Source: Roseomonas sp. HF4
GTDB taxonomy: Bacteria; Pseudomonadota; Alphaproteobacteria; Acetobacterales; Acetobacteraceae
Direction of reading: 5' to 3'
DNA length: 64,000 nt
Assembly: GCF_005222755.1 (NCBI RefSeq)
Contig: NZ_STGD01000019.1
Location: forward strand, 22,758-86,757
The notes under the pieces were generated by a model. That model was not told the DNA's origin and ran no database searches. It saw only the letters and a list, made by a program, of their open reading frames with translations. This document shows positions 26,359 to 33,974 of the stretch, one piece after another (the first letter of the stretch is position 1; the number at the start of each line of letters is the position of its first letter). Made by a program: the position numbers and the translations under genes.

Positions 26359-27399
26359 TCAACCCCACTCCGCCCGCGCCCGCGCCAGCGCGCCCTCCAT
26401 CAGGGGGCAGGCGAGCAGCAGCGGCAGGGCCTGCACGGCCAGCCGCAGCCCGGCCTCGCTGTCGCTCGCGTAGTGCACGCCGATCACCTCCCGGTTGCGC
26501 GCCACGCGCTGCGCGATGCGCCAGAGCGGCGTCAGCCGCATGCGCTCGGCCGTCGCCGGGTCTGCGTCCAGGCGCGTCGTGATGCTGCCCTGCACGCGGT
26601 CGAGGTCGGCCTGCGTCACCGGCATGCGCGCGCCGCCCTTGCCCTCGCCCCAGGCGATGCCGGGCAGGATCTCCGCCAGCACCATCGCGATGAGATAGGC
26701 TTCGGTCGCGTGGCCGCTCGGGTAGGCGGGGTGACCGGGCGGATCGACCGGCGGCATGAGCGAAGGCGCCAGCGCGGAGGGCCGCGCACGCATGTGCCGC
26801 GCCTTGTGGTGCAGCGCGACAAGTTGCGCGCAGCGCACTGCCGCCTGGCAGGCGCGCCAGGTCCAGGGGTGCGAGCCCGGCTTGAAGGTCAGGATGCCCG
26901 AGAAGTAGCTCAGGATGTCGCCGCGCTGGCGCAGCGCCTCGCCCATCACGCCGGCGCGGAACTCCGCGACCTCGTTCAGCTCCCGCAGCTCGGCCTCGAT
27001 GTCCTCCCGCGTGGTCGGCGGGCCGGGAATGGCGGTCGCGGCCCAGCTGCCGCCGCCGAGCGCGGCGAATTCGCCGAGCGTGGCCACCGCGAAATGCTCG
27101 AAGGTCCAGTCATCCGGGCGGAATCCGGGCGGCGCGGACGCGCGGGTCCAACCGCGCAGCGCGGCAAGGTCCTGCGGCGGCCAGCGGTCGGCGCGGAACC
27201 AGTCCTCGCCCTCGAGCCGCCGCAGCGCGGGCGACAGGCCGAGGGGCCGGGGGCCTCCCGCGCCGGGGCTGCGGCCGCCGCTGCCCGCGGAATCGGCGCT
27301 GTCGGCGGAATCGGCGCTGTCGGCTGAGTCCGCGCTGTCTGCGCTGTCCGCGGAATCGGCGCTGTCCGCGGAGTCAGAAGGTCCGATGCCGCCACTCAT
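26359..27399 (-). CDS. PAP2 / vanadium-dependent haloperoxidase-like protein
   Basis: About 346 residues from the ATG at 27399. The three phosphatase/haloperoxidase blocks are present: KARHMRARP, YPSGHATEAYL and the R-x5-H-x3-D block within ARNREVIGVHYASDSEAG. These residues bind phosphate or vanadate. The length and C-terminal position of the blocks fit the bacterial haloperoxidase-like group better than small lipid phosphatases, but phosphatase activity is equally possible. No signal peptide; after MSGGIGPSD come nine consecutive Ser-Ala-Asp triplets (a 9-nt-phase DNA repeat at about 27299-27379), an acidic disordered tail. The start lies 22 nt after the stop of the upstream cyclase gene, so the two are one transcription unit. 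Confidence 0.8.
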   Translation of the reverse strand: MSGGIGPSDSADSADSADSADSADSADSADSADSADSAGSGGRSPGAGGPRPLGLSPALRRLEGEDWFRADRWPPQDLAALRGWTRASAPPGFRPDDWTFEHFAVATLGEFAALGGGSWAATAIPGPPTTREDIEAELRELNEVAEFRAGVMGEALRQRGDILSYFSGILTFKPGSHPWTWRACQAAVRCAQLVALHHKARHMRARPSALAPSLMPPVDPPGHPAYPSGHATEAYLIAMVLAEILPGIAWGEGKGGARMPVTQADLDRVQGSITTRLDADPATAERMRLTPLWRIAQRVARNREVIGVHYASDSEAGLRLAVQALPLLLACPLMEGALARARAEWG

Positions 27400-27421
27400 G
27401 TCGCACTCCGTCGAGTCTCGT

Positions 27422-29218
27422 TCAGTCCGGCAGTCCCGCCGCACGCAGGTCCGCCAGGTAGCGTGCCCGGATCGCCGGGTCGCGGAAAGGCAGGCGCGTG
27501 CTCGCGTATTCCGCCAGCGTGAAGCTGGGCTCGAATTCCAGCAGTGTCCGTGCGCTGGCGCACGCGTCGTCGGTGCGCCCGGCCGCGGCCAGCGCGGCGA
27601 TCATGATCCTGAGGTTCGACGTGAACCGCGGGGTCTCGCCCGCGGACAGGCGGCACCACCGCACGGCCTCGGCCACGTTGCCGTGCGCGTAGTGCGCGAT
27701 GCCGATGAGATTGTAGTAGGAAAACAGGTTCTGGTCGAAGGGCGAGAGCCGTAGCCCGTGTTCCGCATGGCGGATCGCCTCCTCCGTCCGCCCGACATAG
27801 GACAGCGTGGCCGAGGAGAGCAGCCAGGCCAGCGCCGTGTTCGGCCCGGCGGACAGGGCGCGTTCGAAGTACACGAGCGCGGTGTCGTAGTCGTGGAACA
27901 GGAAGGACCGGATGTGCCCGCAGGTCGCGAGCGCGATCGCGTTCTGCCGGTCGAGCTCGATGGCGCGGGCGGCGAGGTCCGCGGCGCGCTCCATGTCGGC
28001 CCGTGGCGCCGCCGACCAGCCCTGGCCCACGTTGATGCTGTGCCAGCGGGCCGCCCAGGCCGCGGGCAGCGCGAAGCCGGGGTCGTGCGCCATGGCGCGG
28101 CCGAACATCTCCCGCGCCTCGGCGAAGCGTTCGCGGTCGAGGTTGTGGATCAGGCCCATGCCGCGCAGCGTCAGGTCGTAGGCGGTGAAGCTCTCGGGCC
28201 GCTTGCGCATCGCCCGCTGGAGTTCCGCCGCGCGCACATGCGGCGCCACGCCGGCCACGATGCGCGTGACGATGTGGTCGTGCAGGGCGAACAACTCGCC
28301 GCCGCGCGTCTCGGCGCGCTCTCCCCAGATCGTCGATCCGGTCTGCCCGTCCGCCAGCTCGATCTGCACCCGCGCGTCGCGCCCCGCCCGCCGCAGGCTG
28401 CCCGTGACGACGTAGCGCACGCCGAGCGCGCGGCTGACGTCGCGCGGATCGGCGTCGCGCCCGCTCCAGGCGAGCGTGGAACTGCGCGAGACCACCATCA
28501 GTTCCCGCAGGTTCGCCAGCGACGCGACGATGTCCTCCACCACGCCGTCGGCGAAGTAGTCGTCCTGCGGGTCGCCGCCGAGGTTGCGCAGCGGCAGCAC
28601 CGCGATGGAGGGGAGCGGCGAGACGTCGGGCGGGCTCGGCAGCCGCGTCGGCGGCCGTTCGGGGTCGAGCGCGAAGGCGCGTTCGGCGACGGGCAGGTGA
28701 CGGAGCGTCAGCAGGCCGAGGTCGCGCACGGCGCGCGGCAGCACAGCGCCCGCCGCCCGGTGCATCGCCTCCGAGAGCACGAGGCCGCCGGCCGGGGCGT
28801 GCTCCTGCAGCCGGGCCGCGAGGTTCACGTCGCTGCCGTAGATGTCGTCCTCGGTCGCCGCCACCTCGCCCATGTGCACCGCGATGCGGAGCGCGAGGCT
28901 CGGCGCCTCGGGCTCGGCGGCCTCGGCCGCCGCCATGCCGTCCTGCAGGTCGAGCGCCCAGGCGAGCGCGGCCTCGGGCGCGCCGAATTCCGCCAGCACG
29001 CCGTCGCCGGTCGACTTCACGATGCGGCCCGCGTGCCGCGCCGCGAGCGGGCGCAGAAGCCCGTCCAGCAGCGCCATCCAGCGACGGTGCGTGCGCGCCT
29101 CGTCCGTCGCCATCAGGATCGTGTATCCGACCACGTCCGCGAAGGCGAAGGCGGCAAAGCGCCGCGAACCCAGGGACGCGGTGGGATGGGCGGCTCGCGC
29201 GTCTGTCTGGGCCGACAT
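27422..29218 (-). CDS. class III adenylate/guanylate cyclase with TolB-like and TPR domains
   Basis: A 598-residue protein. Residues 20-175 form a class III nucleotide cyclase homology domain: FAFADVVGYTILM carries the first metal-binding Asp (D28), GRIVKSTGDGVLAEFG the second (D72), and YGSDVNLAARLQEHA the transition-state region. Residues about 205-330 resemble the TolB N-terminal/adenylate-cyclase-associated domain (SIAVLPLRNLGGDPQDDYFADGVVEDIVASL). The rest is TPR-like. Such cyclase-TolB-TPR proteins are common in alphaproteobacteria; they make cAMP in the cytoplasm in response to protein partners. A Crp/Fnr-type gene lies 2 kb away but is not in the same operon. Confidence 0.88.
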   Translation of the reverse strand: MSAQTDARAAHPTASLGSRRFAAFAFADVVGYTILMATDEARTHRRWMALLDGLLRPLAARHAGRIVKSTGDGVLAEFGAPEAALAWALDLQDGMAAAEAAEPEAPSLALRIAVHMGEVAATEDDIYGSDVNLAARLQEHAPAGGLVLSEAMHRAAGAVLPRAVRDLGLLTLRHLPVAERAFALDPERPPTRLPSPPDVSPLPSIAVLPLRNLGGDPQDDYFADGVVEDIVASLANLRELMVVSRSSTLAWSGRDADPRDVSRALGVRYVVTGSLRRAGRDARVQIELADGQTGSTIWGERAETRGGELFALHDHIVTRIVAGVAPHVRAAELQRAMRKRPESFTAYDLTLRGMGLIHNLDRERFAEAREMFGRAMAHDPGFALPAAWAARWHSINVGQGWSAAPRADMERAADLAARAIELDRQNAIALATCGHIRSFLFHDYDTALVYFERALSAGPNTALAWLLSSATLSYVGRTEEAIRHAEHGLRLSPFDQNLFSYYNLIGIAHYAHGNVAEAVRWCRLSAGETPRFTSNLRIMIAALAAAGRTDDACASARTLLEFEPSFTLAEYASTRLPFRDPAIRARYLADLRAAGLPD

Positions 29219-29323
29219 CGTCGGGCGGATCTGCTCGTGTCCCGGGGCTTAGGATGACGAAGATTTCACGAATTGCCGCGGCAGTGCAAGAATATGTGCC
29301 GCGACGGAACGGAGGCCCAGCGG

Positions 29324-30775
29324 ATGGTGGCAGTCTCGGGAGGCCCCGCGGCGGCGCGGGCGGTCAGGCGCAGTTTCCTCTTTCGCGACGCCGCCTGGCT
29401 GCGGGCGGAGGAGGCGGAGTTGCGCGCGGCCTACGCGGCGCGCGACCTCGATGGGCTGTCCCGCCTGATCACCGGCCGGATCGGCCTGCCCGAGCGCGAC
29501 CCCGCCACGGGCGAGGCGCCGCTCCGCGTCACGCACCTGCCGCTCGCCGACTGGGACATCGCCCTGCCCGCCGACCCTGCCGCGGAACAGGCGGTGCGCG
29601 ACGGGCGCCGGCCGAGCTCCGACGCCGCCCTCGCCATCCGCTTCGCGCGCCCGGCGTTCGAGGCCGCCTTCCGCGCCGCGGTCGAGCCGATCTTCGGCTG
29701 CTGCGCGCCGCATACGGGCGACGTCGCGATCGGCAGCGCGTTGCACTGGGTGCCCGGCCGCGGGGAGGGCAACGGCTTCGGCGCGCTGGCCGACGCGCAT
29801 CGGCTGATCCGCGCCGGCGCGCTCGCCGCGCGGGGCCTGGACGGGGCGGGCGTCAATGTCGTGATCGTCGACCAGGGCATCGCCGCCGCGCGCCTGCCGG
29901 CGGGCACGCGCTTCATGGGCGGCTGGACCCGCCGGGGCGGCCCCGTGCCCGGTGCGGCGGCGCCGTACAACCACCACGGCACCATGGTCGCGCGCAACGT
30001 GCTGGCGCTCGCGCCCAGGGCCGCGATCTGGGACTGCCCGCTGATCCCGGCGCGCATCCTCGGCAACGTGCAGGCCTTCATGTCGGACGCGCACGGCGCG
30101 GTCGAGCGCATGAAGGAGGACATCGCCCTGCTTCGAGCGCACGATCCCGCCACTTATGGCGGCCGCTGGGTCTTCGTGAACGCCTGGAGCATCTATGACC
30201 GCCGCGGGGAAGCCGAGCCCGGCGACTGCACCTGCAGCGCGGAGCACCAGGCGCTCCGCGCGGTGCAGGAGGCCGCGCAGCTTGCGGACATCATCTTCTG
30301 CGCGGGCAATTGCGGCCAGTTCGGCCCGGATGGCCGCTGCGCCGACAACGTGATCGGGCCCGGCGCCAGCATCCTCGGCGCGAATTCGCTGCCCGAGGTG
30401 CTGACCGTCGGCGCCGTGCGCGCCGACGGGGTCTGGGCGGGATATTCCTCGCAGGGCCCGGGCCAGTTCGACTGCGGCTGCGAGGGTGCGCGGGAGAAGC
30501 CGGACCTCGCGGCGCCAAGCAACTTCGCCATGGGCGGCCTCGCGGGCGGGCATGCGGGCGGCACCTCGGCCGCGTCCGCCATTGCGGCCGGCGTGGTCGC
30601 GGCGCTGCGCACGCGCGGCACGGCGGGGGAGGCGCTGGCGCCCGCCGCGCTGTTCGACCTGCTGCGCCGTAGCACCCGCCAGGGGGGGACGTCGGGCTGG
30701 AACGGACGCACCGGCCACGGCGTGATCGACGCCGCCGCTGCGATTGCGTTGCTGCAGGCGGAGGCCGGCCCGTGA
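29324..30775 (+). CDS. subtilisin-family (S8) serine peptidase
   Basis: About 483 residues from the ATG at 29324 (a longer start at 29273 adds a Cys/Lys leader). The catalytic triad is in order: Asp in GVNVVIVDQGIA (about residue 183), His in YNHHGTMVARNVLAL (about 218), Ser in GGHAGGTSAASAIAAG (about 416), with the oxyanion Asn probably in FCAGNCGQFGP. No signal peptide and no obvious propeptide, so it may act inside the cell or be exported by another route. Several Cys residues (IFGCCAPH, DCTCSAEH, DCGCEG) are unusual for the family. Divergent from the cyclase gene. Confidence 0.85.
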   Translation: MVAVSGGPAAARAVRRSFLFRDAAWLRAEEAELRAAYAARDLDGLSRLITGRIGLPERDPATGEAPLRVTHLPLADWDIALPADPAAEQAVRDGRRPSSDAALAIRFARPAFEAAFRAAVEPIFGCCAPHTGDVAIGSALHWVPGRGEGNGFGALADAHRLIRAGALAARGLDGAGVNVVIVDQGIAAARLPAGTRFMGGWTRRGGPVPGAAAPYNHHGTMVARNVLALAPRAAIWDCPLIPARILGNVQAFMSDAHGAVERMKEDIALLRAHDPATYGGRWVFVNAWSIYDRRGEAEPGDCTCSAEHQALRAVQEAAQLADIIFCAGNCGQFGPDGRCADNVIGPGASILGANSLPEVLTVGAVRADGVWAGYSSQGPGQFDCGCEGAREKPDLAAPSNFAMGGLAGGHAGGTSAASAIAAGVVAALRTRGTAGEALAPAALFDLLRRSTRQGGTSGWNGRTGHGVIDAAAAIALLQAEAGP

Positions 30776-30860
30776 TGCGCGTCACTCGCGCGGGCCGTGC
30801 GAAAGCGGCAGCCTCCCCGTCCGTCGGGCCGCCACGACGGCGCCGGCGTGGAGGTCTTCC

Positions 30861-31625
30861 ATGCGTGCGATCCAGGATCCCTCGCTTCCGCACCTCGTCT
30901 GGCTGCGGCCGGCCATGACCGATCCGCAGCGCCCGTCCGTCCTGACGGACCTCGCCTTCTTCCGCGGCGCGGACCCGGCGATCCTCGCCAGGGTCGCGGC
31001 CGTGGCGCGCTGGCGCACGGTCGAGCCCGGCCAGGTGGTGGTGGACGAGGACGAGCCCTCGACCGACATCTTCTTCGTCGCCGCCGGTTCGGTGCGGGTG
31101 CAGCTGCGCGCCGCCTCGGGGCGCGAGGTGCTGCTGAACGAGTTCGGGCCGGGCGAGTTCTTCGGCGAACTCTCCGCCATCGACGGCGCGCCGCGCGCGG
31201 CGAATGTCAGCGCGATCGCGCGATCGCGGCTCTGCATCATCCCGGCGCAGGCCTTCCTCGACTTCGTCTTCGCGACGCCCACGGCCTGCCACGCGCTGCT
31301 GCGCGGGCTCTCGGCCAAGCTCCGCCTGCAGACGGAACGCACGCTGGAACGGGAGGCGCTGCCGGTGCGGCTGCGGCTTTTCGCGGAACTGCTGCGCCTG
31401 TCGCGGCCGCGCAGCGGCGTGCCGGGGGAACGCGTCGTCTCGCCGCCGCCGCCGCATCATGAATTCGCCGCCCGGATCGGGGCGCGGCGGGAAGTGGTGT
31501 CGCGCGAATTGTCGGACATGACGCGCGAAGGCTGGCTAGCGCGCGACCGGCGCGCCATCCGCATCCTGCGCGTGGCCGAGATGCAGGCGCTGGTGGCGGC
31601 CGAGCTGCGCGCGCCCGCCGCCTGA
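30861..31625 (+). CDS. Crp/Fnr-family transcriptional regulator
   Basis: About 254 residues; start placed at 30861 because GGAGGT lies 6 nt upstream (ATG at 30915 has none). A cyclic-nucleotide-binding-type beta-barrel covers residues about 35-150 (FGPGEFFGELSAIDGAPRAANVSAI). The C-terminal winged helix has recognition segment ARIGARREVVSREL. The pattern E-x-x-S-R is that of FNR-type proteins, which read TTGA half-sites, rather than the E-x-x-G-R of CRP. There is no N-terminal Cys cluster, so it is not an oxygen-sensing Fe-S FNR. Candidate regulator of the TTGAC-N4-ATCAA boxes at 18273 and 47325 (inference). Confidence 0.88.
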   Translation: MRAIQDPSLPHLVWLRPAMTDPQRPSVLTDLAFFRGADPAILARVAAVARWRTVEPGQVVVDEDEPSTDIFFVAAGSVRVQLRAASGREVLLNEFGPGEFFGELSAIDGAPRAANVSAIARSRLCIIPAQAFLDFVFATPTACHALLRGLSAKLRLQTERTLEREALPVRLRLFAELLRLSRPRSGVPGERVVSPPPPHHEFAARIGARREVVSRELSDMTREGWLARDRRAIRILRVAEMQALVAAELRAPAA

Positions 31626-31678
31626 CCTGGACGCGCGCCCCCGCCTGCCGCAGCATCCGCGGCCGGACGGAGGGTGCG

Positions 31679-32635
31679 ATGACGAAGCCGCTGCTGCTGC
31701 TGTGGACCGACGGGGCCGCGCCCTACGCCCGCGCGATCGCCGAGGCGGGGCTGTCCGGCCACCTGCGTGTCGAGACCATCCCGCGCGCCGCGACGCCCGA
31801 CCCCGCGCTGCTGGCCGAGGCCGAGGCCCTGCTGTCCTGGGGCCCGCCCGCCGGGATGCTCGCTGAGATGCCGCGGCTGCGCTTCGTGCAGGCGCTGACC
31901 GCCGGCGTCGAGCACTGGCTGGCGCGGCCCGACCTGCGGGAAGGCATTGCGCTGTCCTGCGCGCGCGGGACGCACCGGGTGCAGATGCCGGAGAACATCC
32001 TCGGCGCGCTGTTCCACATCGTGAAGCCCTATGCCGCCATCGCGGGCGACAACGCGGCCGGGCGCTGGACACGGCGGGTTTCGGAAACGCTGGCGGGGAA
32101 GACGCTCGGCATCCTCGGCCTGGGCGCGATCGGGGCGGAACTCGCGCGCAAGGCCGCGGCGCTCGAGATGCGGGTGATCGGCACGAAGCGCGGCGTGGCC
32201 GAGGTGCCGCACGCGGCGAAGGTCCTGCCACCCGAACGCACGGAGGAGGTGCTGGCCGAGAGCGACTTCGTCGTTCTCCTGCTACCTGCGACGCCCGAGA
32301 CCACGAACCTGATGGACGCGGCGCGGCTCGCGCGCATGAAGCCCTCCGCCTGGCTGCTGAATTTCGGCCGCGGCGCGCTGGTCCACGACGAGGACCTGGT
32401 GGCCGCGGTCCGCGCCGGCACCATCGCGGGTGCGATCCTCGATGTCTTCCGCACCGAGCCGCTGCCGGCCGAACACCCCTTCTGGGCGGAGGAACGGATC
32501 ATGGTGCTGCCGCACATCGGCGGGCTGCATCCGCAGCGCGACGAGGTGGTCGCCGCCCTGCTGGCCGGGAACATGCGCCGCTTCCTCGACGGCGCGCCGG
32601 TCGCGCACTTGGTGGACCGGAAGGCCGGCTACTGA
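31679..32635 (+). CDS. D-2-hydroxyacid dehydrogenase
   Basis: A 318-residue NAD(P)-dependent oxidoreductase. The Rossmann loop is GLGAIGAELARKAAALEM, the catalytic Arg is in NFGRGALVHDEDL, followed by the Glu (DVFRTEPLPAEHPFW) and the His in VLPHIGGLHPQRDE. It reduces 2-oxo acids or oxidises D-2-hydroxy acids; the closest general type is glyoxylate/hydroxypyruvate reductase-like. Its TGA overlaps the ATG of the next SDR gene by one base, suggesting the two oxidoreductases act on related compounds. Confidence 0.9.
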   Translation: MTKPLLLLWTDGAAPYARAIAEAGLSGHLRVETIPRAATPDPALLAEAEALLSWGPPAGMLAEMPRLRFVQALTAGVEHWLARPDLREGIALSCARGTHRVQMPENILGALFHIVKPYAAIAGDNAAGRWTRRVSETLAGKTLGILGLGAIGAELARKAAALEMRVIGTKRGVAEVPHAAKVLPPERTEEVLAESDFVVLLLPATPETTNLMDAARLARMKPSAWLLNFGRGALVHDEDLVAAVRAGTIAGAILDVFRTEPLPAEHPFWAEERIMVLPHIGGLHPQRDEVVAALLAGNMRRFLDGAPVAHLVDRKAGY

Positions 32636-33405
32636 TGGCCTATGCGCCCTTCGACCTCGGCGGGAAGGTCGCGCTCGTCACCGGGGGCAATTCCGGAATC
32701 GGCCTCGGCATGGCGGAGGCGCTGGCGGCGGCCGGCGCGGACGTCGCGATCTGGGGCACGAACGCGGCGAAGAACGCCGAGGCCGTCGCGACGCTGGCGA
32801 AGGCCGGCGTGCGGGTGCATGCCGAGGCCTGCGACGTCGGCGACGAGGCGGCGGTGGAGCGCGCCTTCGCGGGCACCCTGGCCGCGCTCGGGCGCGTCGA
32901 CGCCTGCTTCGCCAATGCCGGCACCTACGGGCACAAGACGAAGTTCACGGAGCTGGACAGCGCCGAATGGCACCGCGTGACGCGGGTGAACCTGGACGGC
33001 GCGTTCTTCACGCTGCGCACGGCGGCGCGGCACATGGTCGAGCGCGGCGGCGGCGGCACGCTGGTCGGCACGGCGTCGCTCGCCGCGATCGAGGGCGCGG
33101 CGCGCAACACGCACTACGCCGCGACCAAGGGCGCGATGGTGGCGATCATCCGCGCGCTGGCGGTGGAACTCGCCCGGCACGGCATCCGCGCCAACGCCAT
33201 CCTGCCTGGCTGGATCGAGACGGCGATGACGGCGCGGAGCGTCGCCGACGAACGCTTCGCGGCGCACGTGCTGCCGCGCATCCCGGCGCGGCGCTGGGGC
33301 GGGGGTGCCGATTTCGGAGGCCTCGCCATATATCTGGCGAGCGATGCGTCGTCCTACCATTCGGGCGATTGCCTCGTGGTGGACGGCGCATACTCGCTGT
33401 TCTGA
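32635..33405 (+). CDS. short-chain dehydrogenase/reductase
   Basis: A 256-residue classical SDR: cofactor motif VTGGNSGIGLGMAEAL, the N-A-G strand FANAGTYGHK, catalytic Ser in VGTASLAAIEG, Tyr and Lys in HYAATKGAM, and the usual GWIETAMT after the active site. NAD is likely, given no basic residue straight after the second strand. Translationally coupled to the hydroxyacid dehydrogenase. Substrate unknown. Confidence 0.92.
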   Translation: MAYAPFDLGGKVALVTGGNSGIGLGMAEALAAAGADVAIWGTNAAKNAEAVATLAKAGVRVHAEACDVGDEAAVERAFAGTLAALGRVDACFANAGTYGHKTKFTELDSAEWHRVTRVNLDGAFFTLRTAARHMVERGGGGTLVGTASLAAIEGAARNTHYAATKGAMVAIIRALAVELARHGIRANAILPGWIETAMTARSVADERFAAHVLPRIPARRWGGGADFGGLAIYLASDASSYHSGDCLVVDGAYSLF

Positions 33406-33431
33406 AGACTGCCCGGGAGGAGGAACCCACG

Positions 33432-33896
33432 ATGTCCACCCGCCGCCTGATCCTGGCCACGGCCCTCGGTACGCTCGCCGCGCCCGCGCTCGCGCAGCAG
33501 CGCATCCCGGTCGAGGTCTGGCGCGACCCGTCCTGCGGCTGCTGCGCCGGCTGGGTCGCGCATCTGCGGGCCGAAGGCTTTGCCGTGACCGACAGCGTGG
33601 TGCGCGCCGTCGGTCCCTATCGGGAGGTGCTCGGCACGCCGCCGGACCTGCTCTCCTGCCACGCGGCGCGGGTCGCGGGCCTTGGGCTCGAAGGGCATGT
33701 GCCCGCCTTCGCCATCCGCCGGTTGCTTGCGGAGCGACCGGCGGGGGTCGCGGGCCTCTCGGTGCCCGGCATGCCGATCGGCACGCCGGGCATGGAGGTG
33801 CCGGGCCGCGAGCCGGAGGTCTACGAGGTCGTGGCCTGGCGGCGTGACGGCACGCATGCGCCCTGGCTGCGCATGCGCGGCGCCCTGCCTGTCTGA
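33432..33896 (+). CDS. DUF411 metal-binding periplasmic protein
   Basis: A 154-residue protein with a signal peptide (MSTRRLILATALGTLAAPALAQ) and the DUF411 signature: VEVWRDPSCGCCAGWVAHLRAEGF with the Cys-x-Cys-Cys site, then LLSCHAARVAGLGLEGHVPAFAIRRLLAERP. Members are often found near copper or metal resistance genes and are thought to bind metal. No such genes are adjacent here. It starts 26 nt after the SDR stop, so it may share its transcript. Confidence 0.88.
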   Translation: MSTRRLILATALGTLAAPALAQQRIPVEVWRDPSCGCCAGWVAHLRAEGFAVTDSVVRAVGPYREVLGTPPDLLSCHAARVAGLGLEGHVPAFAIRRLLAERPAGVAGLSVPGMPIGTPGMEVPGREPEVYEVVAWRRDGTHAPWLRMRGALPV

Positions 33897-33974
33897 CCGG
33901 GCCGGCGGCGCGCTTAACGGGCGCGCAAGACTGCCCGGCTAGGGTCGCGCCGGACCCCGGCCGGACTGAGGATA

